A stretch of DNA of 64,000 bases from CAIKMD01 sp035552195 (GTDB lineage: Bacteria > Pseudomonadota > Alphaproteobacteria > ATCC43930 > CGMCC-115725), in assembly GCA_035552195.1 (NCBI GenBank), contig DASZLU010000065.1, positions 62,001-126,000 of the forward strand, given 5' to 3'. The notes under the pieces were generated by a model. It did not search any database, was not told the origin of the DNA, and saw only the letters and a program-made list of their open reading frames with translations. Positions within the stretch are counted from its first letter, which is position 1. Each line of letters opens with the position of its first letter. Below are positions 8,617 to 17,993 of the stretch, piece after piece. Both the position numbers and the translations under genes were made by a program.

Positions 8617-10404
8617 ATGAGCGCAAACCACAATGCGGCCGAACTCGGTGCCCTGCCGCAATGGGATTTGAAAGACCTCTATCCAGGCCGCGAGAGCGCC
8701 GAGCTCAAAGCCGCGCTCGCCCAGAGCGAAAGCGGCGCGAAGCAGTTCCGCAGCCGCTATGAAGGCAAGCTGGCGTCGCTATCGGGCGCCGATCTCGCCG
8801 GCGCGATCCATAGCTACGAGCAGCTCCAGGAAACGCTTGGCCGGATCATGAGCTACGCCTATCTCGATTATTGCACCGATATGACGGATGCCGAGACCGG
8901 GCGCTTCTTCCAGAACATGCAAGAGACGGTCAACAGCATTTCGACCGAGCTGTTGTTCTTCTCCCTCGAACTCAATCGCATCGAGGAAGCCGATCTCGAG
9001 AAAAAGCTGAGAGACCCGAGCCTCGCGCATTACGGCCCGTGGCTGCGCGACACCCGCGCCTTCCGTCCCTATCAGCTCAGCGACGAGGTCGAGAAGCTGC
9101 TGCATGAGAAATCCGTCGCCGGCCGCTCGGCCTGGACGCGGCTTTTCGACGAGACGATGGCCGAGCTGCGCTTCCCGATCGGCGGCAAAGAGCTGAGCAA
9201 CGCCGAGGCGCTGCATCTCCTCTCGGAGCCCGATCCGGCGATGCGCAAAGAGGCGGCGAAGTCGCTCGGCAAGGTGTTCGGCGACAATGCGCGGATCTTC
9301 GCCTTGATCACCAACACGCTGGCGAAGGATAAAGAGATCGAGGATCGTTGGCGCGGTTTCAAGCGCCCGATCTCGTCCCGCAATCTCGGCAACTATGTCG
9401 AGGATGAGGTCGTCGACGCGCTGATCGCCGCCGTCCGCGCCGCCTATCCCAATCTCTCCCATCGTTATTACAAGCTGAAGGCGAAATGGTTCGGTGTCGA
9501 TGCGATGCCTTATTGGGACCGCAACGCGCCGATGCCGGATGAGAGCGAGCGCAGCTTCAGCTGGCCGGAGGCGCAAGACACGGTACTGAAAGCCTATGCT
9601 GCGTTCTCGCCCGACATGGCGGCGGTCGGCAAACGCTTCTTCGACAATCGCTGGATCGACGCGCCGGTCAAAGCGAGCAAAGCGCCCGGCGCCTTCGCGC
9701 ACCCGACGGTGCCGAGCGTCCATCCTTATCTGCTGCTCAACTATCTCGGCAAGCCACGCGACGTGATGACCTTGGCGCATGAGCTGGGCCACGGCGTGCA
9801 CCAGGTGCTGGCGGGGCCGCAAGGCGCGCTAATGTCGGACACGCCGCTGACCTTGGCCGAGACGGCGTCGGTGTTCGGCGAGATGCTGACATTCCAGGCG
9901 TTGCTCAAAGCCGAGACCGATCCGAAGCGGCGCAAAGCGATGCTGGCGTCGAAGGTCGAGGATATGCTCAACACCGTCGTGCGCCAGGTCGCTTTCGTCG
10001 AATTCGAGCGGCGGCTGCATGACGAGCGCCGCAACGGCGAGATGACCGCCGAGAAGATCAGCGAGCTTTGGATGTCGGTGCAGGGCGAGAGCCTCGGCCC
10101 GGCGATCCGCTTCGAGGATGAGTACCGCTGGTACTGGACCTATATCCCGCATTTCATCCACACGCCGTTCTATGTCTACGCCTATGCTTTCGGCGATTGC
10201 CTGGTGAACTCGCTCTATGCGGTTTATCAGGGCGCGCAGACCGGCTTCGCGGAGAAATATCTCGACATGCTGCGCGCCGGCGGCACCAAGCGGCATAAAG
10301 AGCTGCTCGCGCCTTTCGGGCTCGACGCCTCCGATCCGGCTTTCTGGAACAAGGGTCTGTCGATGATCGCCGGCTTTATCGACCAGCTCGAAAAGCTGGG
10401 CTAA
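8617..10404 (+). CDS. M3-family oligoendopeptidase F (PepF-like)
   Basis: A 595-residue cytosolic zinc peptidase. The HExxH zinc site is at residues 388-392 (LAHELGHGVH), and the third ligand glutamate lies in the TLAETASVFGE segment shortly after. The N-terminal half is the helical PepF lobe; PQWDLKDLYPG at the start is characteristic of the family. The enzyme cuts short peptides. Length is the usual one for clade 3 PepF proteins of alphaproteobacteria. It starts at an ATG behind GAGGAGAGG. The UbiB-family kinase gene follows after 31 bases and is probably cotranscribed, an association often seen in alphaproteobacteria. Confidence 0.92.
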   Translation: MSANHNAAELGALPQWDLKDLYPGRESAELKAALAQSESGAKQFRSRYEGKLASLSGADLAGAIHSYEQLQETLGRIMSYAYLDYCTDMTDAETGRFFQNMQETVNSISTELLFFSLELNRIEEADLEKKLRDPSLAHYGPWLRDTRAFRPYQLSDEVEKLLHEKSVAGRSAWTRLFDETMAELRFPIGGKELSNAEALHLLSEPDPAMRKEAAKSLGKVFGDNARIFALITNTLAKDKEIEDRWRGFKRPISSRNLGNYVEDEVVDALIAAVRAAYPNLSHRYYKLKAKWFGVDAMPYWDRNAPMPDESERSFSWPEAQDTVLKAYAAFSPDMAAVGKRFFDNRWIDAPVKASKAPGAFAHPTVPSVHPYLLLNYLGKPRDVMTLAHELGHGVHQVLAGPQGALMSDTPLTLAETASVFGEMLTFQALLKAETDPKRRKAMLASKVEDMLNTVVRQVAFVEFERRLHDERRNGEMTAEKISELWMSVQGESLGPAIRFEDEYRWYWTYIPHFIHTPFYVYAYAFGDCLVNSLYAVYQGAQTGFAEKYLDMLRAGGTKRHKELLAPFGLDASDPAFWNKGLSMIAGFIDQLEKLG

Positions 10405-10435
10405 AACCGTGGCCGTGGCCTAAACAAGGAACCGC

Positions 10436-11806
10436 ATGGCCGACGACGACAGTATTTCGGGCAGGGTTCGGCGCTACGCGCGGGTTTCAACCGCGATGGG
10501 CGGGCTCGCGGCGCGGTTGGCAGGCGAGCGCTATCTCGGCATCGAGATCGATCGACCGAAACACGCGGCCGATCTGACGCGCGCGCTCGGCGGCATCAAA
10601 GGCCCGTTGATGAAGGTGGCTCAGCTTCTCGCCACCATCCCCAACGCCCTGCCGCAGGAATACGCGCGCGAGCTCGCCTCGCTGCAATCGGACGCGCCGG
10701 CGATGGGCTGGCCGTTCGTGAAGCGCCGCATGGCGAGCGAACTCGGCGAGAATTGGGAGCAGCGCTTCAAGAGCTTCGAGCATGAAGCGGCACGCGCCGC
10801 CTCATTGGGCCAAGTGCATCGCGCGGTCGCCAAGGACAGCACGGCGCTCGCATGCAAGCTGCAATATCCCGATATGGGCTCCGCCGTCGAAGCCGATTTG
10901 CAACAGCTCAAATTTTTCCTCTCGCTCTACGAACGCTACGACCGCGCGGTGACCACCGACGAGATCCATGCCGAGATCGGCGAGCGCCTGCGCGAGGAAT
11001 TGGATTACGAGCGCGAAGCCGCGCATATGCGGCTCTACCGTCTGATGCTGGCCAAGGAAAAAGAGGTCACGGTCCCCGAGCCGGTGCCCGAGCTATCGAC
11101 CTCGCGGCTGCTGACCATGACCTGGATCGAAGGCTCGGCGATGCTCGAGGCGGTGAAGAAACCGCAGGCCGAGCGCAACGCCATCGCCCAGGCCATGTTC
11201 CGCGCCTGGTATGTGCCCTTTTATTACTACGGCGTGATCCATGGCGATCCGCATCTCGGCAATTACACGGTTCGCAGCGACAACGGCATCAACCTGCTCG
11301 ATTTCGGCTGCATCCGGATTTTCCCCTCGAAATTCGTGAAAGGCGTCATCGACCTCTATCACGCGCTCGACCGCGACGATCGCGATCTGGCGGTCGCGGC
11401 CTATAAGAGCTGGGGCTTCGGCAATCTCAACAAAGAGATGATCGAGGTACTGAACCGCTGGGCGCGCTTCCTCTACGCGCCGCTGCTCGAAAACCGGAAG
11501 CGCCGCATCCAGGAACAGGAAGAGGAAGGCATCTACGGCCGCGAACTGGCCGAGGACGTCCACCGCCAGATCCGCCGCCTCGGCGGGGTGAAACCGCCGC
11601 GCGAATTTGTCTTCATGGACCGCGCAGCGTTGGGGCTGGGTTCGGTCTTCACCCATTTGAAGGCCGAGATCAACTGGCACCGGCTGTTCCACGAATTGAT
11701 CGAGGATTTCGATTCCGAGGGGCTGGAGGCGCGGCAAAAGAAGGCGCTGACCGCCGCCGGCGTCCCCCAGGCGAGACCGGCGAAACCCCGCCGCAAGAGG
11801 GGCTGA
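10436..11806 (+). CDS. ABC1/UbiB-family atypical kinase
   Basis: A 456-residue UbiB/ADCK-type protein. Family features in order are the KGPLMKVAQ segment (the usual K-x-G-Q motif reads K-V-A-Q here), the alanine-rich nucleotide loop AARAASLGQVHRA, the catalytic HGDPHLGNY and the metal-binding LLDFGCIRIF. Family members act as ATPases or kinases that support ubiquinone synthesis or lipid-linked metabolism at the membrane. The C-terminus is basic. It lies 31 bases after pepF. It lacks an obvious C-terminal membrane helix pair, unlike UbiB itself, so a role in ubiquinone synthesis is not certain. Confidence 0.88.
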   Translation: MADDDSISGRVRRYARVSTAMGGLAARLAGERYLGIEIDRPKHAADLTRALGGIKGPLMKVAQLLATIPNALPQEYARELASLQSDAPAMGWPFVKRRMASELGENWEQRFKSFEHEAARAASLGQVHRAVAKDSTALACKLQYPDMGSAVEADLQQLKFFLSLYERYDRAVTTDEIHAEIGERLREELDYEREAAHMRLYRLMLAKEKEVTVPEPVPELSTSRLLTMTWIEGSAMLEAVKKPQAERNAIAQAMFRAWYVPFYYYGVIHGDPHLGNYTVRSDNGINLLDFGCIRIFPSKFVKGVIDLYHALDRDDRDLAVAAYKSWGFGNLNKEMIEVLNRWARFLYAPLLENRKRRIQEQEEEGIYGRELAEDVHRQIRRLGGVKPPREFVFMDRAALGLGSVFTHLKAEINWHRLFHELIEDFDSEGLEARQKKALTAAGVPQARPAKPRRKRG

Positions 11807-11924
11807 CGGCGGCCCGGCGCAACCTCTTGCCCAGGCAGAGGCTTAGCTTTAAGACGATTCCCCGGGAAGCAAATGCATCCACAGCCCGTTATGGCTCGAA
11901 CGGAATTTCTGCGCGTTTAGGGAA

Positions 11925-12929
11925 ATGATGGGTAAGAGCATTCTGGTCACCGGCGGGGCCGGCTATATCGGCTCGCATGCCTGCAAGGCCTTGGCCAAAG
12001 CGGGCTATGAGCCTGTCGCCTATGACAATCTGATTTACGGCCATAAAGAGGCCGTGCGCTGGGGGCCCTTCGTCGAGGGCGATATCGGCGACCGCGAAAA
12101 AGTGGCCGAGACGATTCGCCGTCACGATATCGGCGCGGTCATGCATTTCGCCGCTTTCGCCTATGTCGGCGAGTCGGTCGAGCAGCCGGAGAAATATTTC
12201 CGGAACAACGTGGTCAACACGCTCGCGATGCTGGAAGCGATGCGCACGACCGGGGTGAAGCAGATCGTCTTTTCCTCGACCTGCGCGACCTACGGCCTGC
12301 CCGAGAAGATGCCGATCCGCGAAGACACGCCGCAGCACCCGGTCAATCCGTACGGCGAGACCAAGCTGATGGTCGAGCGCATGCTGCACTGGTACGGCAT
12401 CGCGCACGGGCTGCGTTCGGTCGCGCTGCGCTATTTTAATGCCGCCGGCGCCGATCCCGAGGGCGAGATCGGCGAGGACCACAATCCCGAAACGCATCTG
12501 ATCCCGCTGATTCTCGACGCCGCCGCCGGACGCCGGGCGCATATCGGCGTTTTCGGCAGCGATTACCCGACCCCGGACGGCAGCGCTGTCCGCGACTATA
12601 TCCATGTGCAGGATCTCGCCGACGCGCATATCCGCGCGCTGGGCTATCTCGGCGATGGCGGCGAGAGCCGCGCCTTCAATCTCGGCACTGGCCATGGCCA
12701 TTCGGTGCGCGAGACGATCGAAGCCGCGCGCCGCGTCACCGGTCGGCCGATCCCGAGCAAAGACAGCCCGCGACGAGCCGGCGATCCGCCGGTACTGGTC
12801 GCCGATGCCGGTGCGGCGCGGGAGAAGCTCGGCTGGATGCCGGCGCTCGGCTCGCTCGAGCACATCATCGGCACGGCGTGGGCCTGGCATCAAAAGCGCT
12901 TCAATACAAAAGAAGGAACTGCCCCCTGA
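11925..12929 (+). CDS. galE: UDP-glucose 4-epimerase
   Basis: A 334-residue GalE protein. The NAD-binding start is ILVTGGAGYIGSHACKAL, the substrate and catalytic region includes SSTCATYG and the Y-x-x-x-K pair in NPYGETK, followed by ALRYFNAAGADPEGEIGEDH, which is the GalE signature. It interconverts UDP-glucose and UDP-galactose in the cytosol. ATGATG gives starts at 11925 or 11928. Its TGA overlaps the ATG of the downstream hydrolase-transferase fusion gene by one base, so the two are translationally coupled and GalE probably supplies nucleotide sugar to that enzyme. Confidence 0.93.
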   Translation: MMGKSILVTGGAGYIGSHACKALAKAGYEPVAYDNLIYGHKEAVRWGPFVEGDIGDREKVAETIRRHDIGAVMHFAAFAYVGESVEQPEKYFRNNVVNTLAMLEAMRTTGVKQIVFSSTCATYGLPEKMPIREDTPQHPVNPYGETKLMVERMLHWYGIAHGLRSVALRYFNAAGADPEGEIGEDHNPETHLIPLILDAAAGRRAHIGVFGSDYPTPDGSAVRDYIHVQDLADAHIRALGYLGDGGESRAFNLGTGHGHSVRETIEAARRVTGRPIPSKDSPRRAGDPPVLVADAGAAREKLGWMPALGSLEHIIGTAWAWHQKRFNTKEGTAP

Positions 12930-15478
12930 TGGCGCCTGATTCCACCATCGCGCCAGAGGAAGGCACACGCGCTGCGACCGGCCGCCAGCCGATTCGCGTC
13001 CAAGGCAAATTCTTCTTCGTCGGCGAAGAGAAATACTTCGTCAAAGGCGTGACCTACGGACCCTTCCCTGTCGGCTCGCACGGAAGCCAATTCCCGGAGC
13101 GCGAGGTCGCCGCGCGCGATTTCCGCATGATGGCCGACACCGGCATTAACACGGTCCGCGTCTTCACGCCGCCGCCGATCTGGTTGCTCGATCTCGCCGA
13201 CGAGCACGGCCTCAAGATGCTGGTCGGCGTACCGTGGTCGCAGCACGTCACCTTCCTCGACAGTCTCGAGATCCAGCGCGATATCGAGCGCACCGTGCTC
13301 GAGACCGTGCGCTCGATGAATCGGCATCCGGCGATCCTCGCCTTCCTCGTCGGCAACGAGATCCCGCCCGACATGGTGCGCTGGCACGGGCCGAACAACG
13401 TCCGCGCCTTTCTCAAGCGGCTCGTCGGCCTGATCAAGGATGTCGATCCGGAGCGGCTTGTCTCTTACGCGAATTTCCCGTCGACCGAATACCTCACGAT
13501 CGATTTCACCGACTTCCTCTGCTTCAACGTCTATCTCCACAACGAGAGCGCGTTCCGCAAATACGTATCGCGGTTACACAACCTCGCTGTCGACCGCCCG
13601 CTGGTACTGACCGAGTTCGGCATCGATTCGATGCGCGAAGGCAACGACGAGCAGGTGCGCATCCTGTCGTGGCAGCTCGGCGCTGCCTTCGAGATGGGCG
13701 TCGCCGGCGCCTGCGTCTTTGCCTGGACCGATGAATGGTTCACCGGCGGCCATTTGATCGAGGATTGGGCCTTCGGCGTCGTCGACCGCGACCGCAATCC
13801 GAAACCCGCACTCGAGACCTTACGCTCGCGCTATCAAGGTCCCATCCCCCCGTCGCTGCCGCGCACGCCGCGTGTCTCGGTCGTGGTCTGTACCTACAAC
13901 GCCGAGCGGACCATGGCGCCGTGCCTCGAATCGCTCTCGAAGCTCAATTATCCCGATTACGAGGTCATCGTCGTCAATGACGGTTCGACTGATGGCAGCC
14001 TCGCGATCGCCGAGCGCTTCGGCTACTGCAAGATCATTTCGCAGCCGAACAAAGGCCTCAGCGTCGCGCGCAATGTCGGTGCCGAAGCATCGACCGGTGA
14101 GATCGTCGCCTATACCGACAGCGATTGCGTCGCCGATCCGGACTGGTTGAACTATCTCGTCGCCAAGATGGAAGCGGCCGATCTCGTCGCCTGCGGCGGC
14201 CCGAACTTCCCGCCGCCCGAAGACAGCCTCATCCCATCAGCCGTCGCTGTGTCGCCCGGCGGGCCGACCCATGTCCTGCTTTCCGACGACACGGCCGAGC
14301 ATATCGCCGGCTGCAACATGGCTTTCCGCCGCGACGTGCTGCTGCAGCTCGGCGGCTTCGACCCCGTCTATCGCGCCGCCGGCGACGACGTCGATATCTG
14401 TTGGCGCTTTCAGGATGCGGGTTACATGATCGGCTTCAGTCCCGCCGCGGTGGTTTGGCATTTCCGCCGCAACACGGTGAAAGCCTATATCGGCCAGCAG
14501 CGCGGCTACGGCAAAGCCGAGGCGCTGGTGTATTCCAAGCATCCGATCCGCTTCAACCTGTTCGGCCAGGCGAAATGGCTCGGCCGCATCTATGGCGATC
14601 TTTCCGCCTCGCTGCTCATATCGCGCCAGCCGGTGATCTATTCCGGCGTGTTCGGCCGCGGTCTGTTTCAAACGCTCTACGAGCCGCCTTCCTCGCTGGC
14701 GCAATTCCTGCCGCTGACTTTCGAATGGAACGTCGTCGCGATCATCCTGGCGCTCGCCGGGGTCGTCATCGGCGGCTGGGGCCTGCTGTTCCTGGTACCG
14801 CTGATCGTCACCTGGGTCATGTGCATCAACGGCGCCTTGCGCGCGCCGATCGACAAGCGCTTCCGCGGCGTCAAGGCGCGCGCGCTGGTCGCGCTGCTGA
14901 TCTATCTCGGCCCGATCCTGCGCGGCTGGGAACGGCTCAAATGGCGCTTCAAGGAAATGAAGGAGCCGGAAGCGAGCACGAGCACGCTCGCCCCGCCGAG
15001 CGAAGCGCCGCGTGTTTCGTGGCGCGATCGCACCTTCTATCTCTCCTACTGGAGCGAAAAGAGCGACGAGAAGGAAGTCATGATCGGCGAGATCATGCGC
15101 TACCTGACGCCGCAGAAATATTTCATCCAGACCGATCAAGGCTGGGACAATTGGGATTTGAAGATCGCGCGCGGCCTCTGGAGTCGGGCCTATCTTCTCG
15201 TCGTCACCGAGAATCACGGCGGCGAGAAGCGGCTGATGCGGGTGCGTTGCGTGATGCGCTTCTCGCGCTTCTCGACCTTCGTGCTGCGCGCTTACGCGGT
15301 GCTGACCGCCGCGGCGTTGATCCTCGACGCGCCGGTGTGGGCCGCGATCATCGGCATCCTCGGCATCGCCCACGCCGGGCTCATCGTCTACCGGACGGTC
15401 GAGTTCGGCCGCTTGATGCATCGCATCGTCGACACGATCGCGCAGCGTCTGCACCTGACGCCGGTCAAATCGGACTGA
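12929..15478 (+). CDS. Glycoside hydrolase-like/GT2 glycosyltransferase membrane fusion protein
   Basis: An 849-residue protein in three parts. Residues about 20-305 form a TIM-barrel glycosidase-like domain with the acid/base candidate Glu144 in VGNEIPPD and nucleophile candidate Glu229 in VLTEFG, as in clan GH-A (GH2/GH5-like). Residues about 314-540 form a GT2 transferase: VSVVVCTYN, the DSD at 397-399, the GDDVD at 485-489 and the QQRGYGKAEAL segment. Two hydrophobic segments follow (about 601-634 and 651-665), then a soluble C-terminal domain and a helix pair near 785-825. The ATG at 12929 overlaps the galE stop and has AGAAGGAA upstream. One base separates it from an ABC exporter. It probably builds and perhaps remodels an exported glycan; the product is unknown. 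Confidence 0.85.
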   Translation: MAPDSTIAPEEGTRAATGRQPIRVQGKFFFVGEEKYFVKGVTYGPFPVGSHGSQFPEREVAARDFRMMADTGINTVRVFTPPPIWLLDLADEHGLKMLVGVPWSQHVTFLDSLEIQRDIERTVLETVRSMNRHPAILAFLVGNEIPPDMVRWHGPNNVRAFLKRLVGLIKDVDPERLVSYANFPSTEYLTIDFTDFLCFNVYLHNESAFRKYVSRLHNLAVDRPLVLTEFGIDSMREGNDEQVRILSWQLGAAFEMGVAGACVFAWTDEWFTGGHLIEDWAFGVVDRDRNPKPALETLRSRYQGPIPPSLPRTPRVSVVVCTYNAERTMAPCLESLSKLNYPDYEVIVVNDGSTDGSLAIAERFGYCKIISQPNKGLSVARNVGAEASTGEIVAYTDSDCVADPDWLNYLVAKMEAADLVACGGPNFPPPEDSLIPSAVAVSPGGPTHVLLSDDTAEHIAGCNMAFRRDVLLQLGGFDPVYRAAGDDVDICWRFQDAGYMIGFSPAAVVWHFRRNTVKAYIGQQRGYGKAEALVYSKHPIRFNLFGQAKWLGRIYGDLSASLLISRQPVIYSGVFGRGLFQTLYEPPSSLAQFLPLTFEWNVVAIILALAGVVIGGWGLLFLVPLIVTWVMCINGALRAPIDKRFRGVKARALVALLIYLGPILRGWERLKWRFKEMKEPEASTSTLAPPSEAPRVSWRDRTFYLSYWSEKSDEKEVMIGEIMRYLTPQKYFIQTDQGWDNWDLKIARGLWSRAYLLVVTENHGGEKRLMRVRCVMRFSRFSTFVLRAYAVLTAAALILDAPVWAAIIGILGIAHAGLIVYRTVEFGRLMHRIVDTIAQRLHLTPVKSD

Positions 15479-15479
15479 T

Positions 15480-17279
15480 ATGAACAGCCTCCTCTGGAAG
15501 CTGCTGCCGTACCTTCGTCCGTACAAGTGGCGCATTCTCTGGGCGTTCACACAGATTTTCCTGGTCGCCGGCTTCGAGCTGCTGAAGCCGTGGCCGCTGC
15601 AGCTCGTCATCGACGATGTGCTGGGCGGCAACAAGACCGGCTTCCCCCTGCTCTCGCAGCTCGCGCCGCTGGATCTGCTGCTGGCCGCAGCAATCGGCCT
15701 GGTGGTGATCAATTTCGCCAGCGCGGGCCTGACCTGGCTGCACAACGTGACGACCATCGCGGTCGGCCAGGGCATGGTCAACGATCTGCGCGGCGCGCTC
15801 TACGCGCATCTGCAGCGTCTCTCGCTCGCTTTTCATAGCCGGCAGAAAGTCGGCGACCTGATGTACCGCATCACCGCCGACGCGTTCGCGGTGCAGACCG
15901 TGATGATGAACGGCCTGCTGCCGATCATCTCGGCCGTCGTGCTGCTGGCCGGGATGCTCGTCGTGATGATCCCGCTCGATCCGCTCCTGACGCTGGTCTC
16001 GCTGACCGTCGTGCCGGCGCTCTTCGTGCTGATCGCGATCTTCAACAAGAAGATCATCGCCGTCGCCACCGAGGTGCGCGACCGTGACAGCTATGTCTAC
16101 ACCCTCGTCCATTGGGCGATGAGCTCGATCAAGGTCGTGCAAGCATTCACCAAAGAAGAGGAAGAATACCGCCGCTTCATGAGTGCGAGCCGCGCCAGCC
16201 TCGACGCGACGCTGCGCCTCTACAGCTGGCAGACGATCTATTCCGGCATGGTCGGCTCGCTGACTGCCGCCGGCACGGCGCTCGTCATCTATGTCGGCGC
16301 GCGCTCGGTGATGACGCACAACCTGACCGTCGGTCAGCTCATCGTGTTCATTTCCTACCTCGCGCAGCTCTACAACCCCGTGAACCAGATCACGCAGAGC
16401 TGGGGCCTTATCGCCGGCGCGCGCATCGGCGCACGGCGCTCGTTCGAGGTACTCGACACCGAGCCGGACCTCAAAGACGGGAACCGCAATTTCCCGGGCA
16501 CCGGCGCGCGCGGCGCGGTCGAGTGGCGCGACATTCATTTCCGCTATCGCGACGAGATGCCGGTGCTCGACGGCATCAGCGTCAGCGTGAAGCCCGGCAC
16601 GAAAGTCGCGCTGGTCGGGCCGACCGGCGCCGGCAAATCGACGCTCATGGGCCTGCTGCCGCGCTTCTTCGATCCGAGCGACGGCGCCGTATTCATCGAT
16701 GGCGTTAACGTGCGCGATTACAAGCTCAACGCGTTGCGCCAGCAGATCGCGATGGTGCTGCAGCCCCCCCTCGTCTTTCCGATGTCGGTACGCGACAACA
16801 TTGCCTACGGCCGGCCGGATGCCAGCGATGCCGAGGTTGAGAGCGCAGCCAGGCTCGCGCGCATCGACGGGCTGATCAATAACCTGCCGCAGCGCTACGA
16901 CACCATCCTCGGCGACAACGCGACTTTATCCGAGGGCGAGAAACAGCGCCTCACCATCGCCCGCGCTATCTTGCGCAACGCTCCGATCCTTATCCTCGAC
17001 GAGCCGACCTCCGCCCTCGATGTCGAGACCGAGGCGATGGTGATGGAAGGCATCAACCGGCTGACTCAAGGCCGCACGACCTTCATCATCGCGCATCGGC
17101 TCTCGACCGTGCGCAGCGCCGACATGATCCTCGTGCTGCGCAACGGAACGATCGCCGAAAGCGGCAGCTTCGACGAGCTGATGCGAAGCGGCGGCGTGTT
17201 TGCCGGGCTCTACAACACCCAGTTCGTCGACAGCCCGACGCCCGAGAGCCGCGTCACGACCTCGGTCGAGCCCTCGTAA
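15480..17279 (+). CDS. ABC transporter, fused permease and ATPase (exporter type)
   Basis: A 599-residue half transporter. Residues about 1-320 carry six membrane helices (ABC type-1 exporter fold); residues about 340-580 are the ATPase with Walker A GPTGAGKST near residue 382, signature LSEGEKQRL (LSGGQ variant), Walker B ILILDEP and the H-loop IIAHRLS. It should work as a homodimer exporting a lipid-linked or oligosaccharide substrate across the inner membrane, as MsbA and the glucan exporters NdvA/ChvA do. It starts one base after the hydrolase-transferase fusion, which suggests it exports that enzyme's product. Its last 70 bases overlap the convergent terC gene. Confidence 0.9.
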   Translation: MNSLLWKLLPYLRPYKWRILWAFTQIFLVAGFELLKPWPLQLVIDDVLGGNKTGFPLLSQLAPLDLLLAAAIGLVVINFASAGLTWLHNVTTIAVGQGMVNDLRGALYAHLQRLSLAFHSRQKVGDLMYRITADAFAVQTVMMNGLLPIISAVVLLAGMLVVMIPLDPLLTLVSLTVVPALFVLIAIFNKKIIAVATEVRDRDSYVYTLVHWAMSSIKVVQAFTKEEEEYRRFMSASRASLDATLRLYSWQTIYSGMVGSLTAAGTALVIYVGARSVMTHNLTVGQLIVFISYLAQLYNPVNQITQSWGLIAGARIGARRSFEVLDTEPDLKDGNRNFPGTGARGAVEWRDIHFRYRDEMPVLDGISVSVKPGTKVALVGPTGAGKSTLMGLLPRFFDPSDGAVFIDGVNVRDYKLNALRQQIAMVLQPPLVFPMSVRDNIAYGRPDASDAEVESAARLARIDGLINNLPQRYDTILGDNATLSEGEKQRLTIARAILRNAPILILDEPTSALDVETEAMVMEGINRLTQGRTTFIIAHRLSTVRSADMILVLRNGTIAESGSFDELMRSGGVFAGLYNTQFVDSPTPESRVTTSVEPS

Positions 17280-17869
17280 ATCATCTTCAGCGCCACACCG
17301 GTGACGATCGCGAGGCCGATCCACGCGATCCAGCGATAGCGCGCGATGAGGCGGCCCGTGACCTCCGACGCGACCCCCATCAGCGCGACCGACAGCGTGA
17401 GACCGCAGACCAGCACCCAGATGTGATTGCGCGCGGTGCCGGCGACGGCGAGCACGTTATCGAGCGACATCGACACATCGGCGAGGACGATACGGAACAA
17501 TGCCTGCCGGAAACTATCCGATGGGGGCTTTGCGGCGTGCTCCGGCTCCTCGGCTTTGCCGGCGAGGTCGCGATAGAGCTTCCACGCGACCCACAGCAAC
17601 AGCAGCCCGCCCGCCAGGGTGAGGCCGATGATCGCGAGCAGATCGACCGCGATCAACGCCAAACAGATGCGCAGGATGGTCGCGACGACGATGCCCCAAA
17701 CGATCGCGCGGCGACGCTGGCTCTTCTCCAGATGCGCCGCCGCCATGCCGACGACGACCGCATTGTCGCCGGCGAGGACGACATCGATGATGACGACCGA
17801 CAGAAAGGCGCCGAGCGCGCCCAGTTCGCCACCGGGACTCAGAATCGCAGGCATGACGAAGAGGTTCAT
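17210..17869 (-). CDS. TerC-family integral membrane protein
   Basis: A 219-residue protein with about seven membrane helices. The TerC hallmarks are VVIIDVVLAGDNAVVVGMAA and, in the second half, IVLADVSMSLDNVLAVAG; the repeated acidic D-N pairs inside helices are thought to bind metal ions. Proteins of this group (YjbE/YkoY) help export manganese or load secreted enzymes with it. ATG 17869 is chosen over an upstream in-frame TTG at 17893 because no ribosome site favours the latter. The 3-prime end overlaps the convergent ABC exporter gene by 70 bases, which is longer than usual. Confidence 0.85.
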   Translation of the reverse strand: MNLFVMPAILSPGGELGALGAFLSVVIIDVVLAGDNAVVVGMAAAHLEKSQRRRAIVWGIVVATILRICLALIAVDLLAIIGLTLAGGLLLLWVAWKLYRDLAGKAEEPEHAAKPPSDSFRQALFRIVLADVSMSLDNVLAVAGTARNHIWVLVCGLTLSVALMGVASEVTGRLIARYRWIAWIGLAIVTGVALKMIYEGSTEVVTRLSGVGLSTNWVL

Positions 17870-17993
17870 AGAGAAGCGCGCGACCGGGGGCAAAGGTCGA
17901 TTTTCCGGCGGAAAGCTTGGCCTTCAGGACGCGCGCACCGATTGTTAACCAATTTCGGGCGACACTCTGCCACCGCGAGGAGGGGACGTAGGA

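Noticed and set aside
6800..8620. Open frame of 606 codons on the + strand
   Set aside because: It lies antisense to the acyl-CoA ligase, has no recognisable domain and is arginine and aspartate rich, as expected for a shadow frame in GC-rich DNA.
14125..15483. Open frame of 452 codons on the + strand in another frame
   Set aside because: It overlaps the glycosidase-GT2 fusion, is extremely arginine rich and shows no motif.
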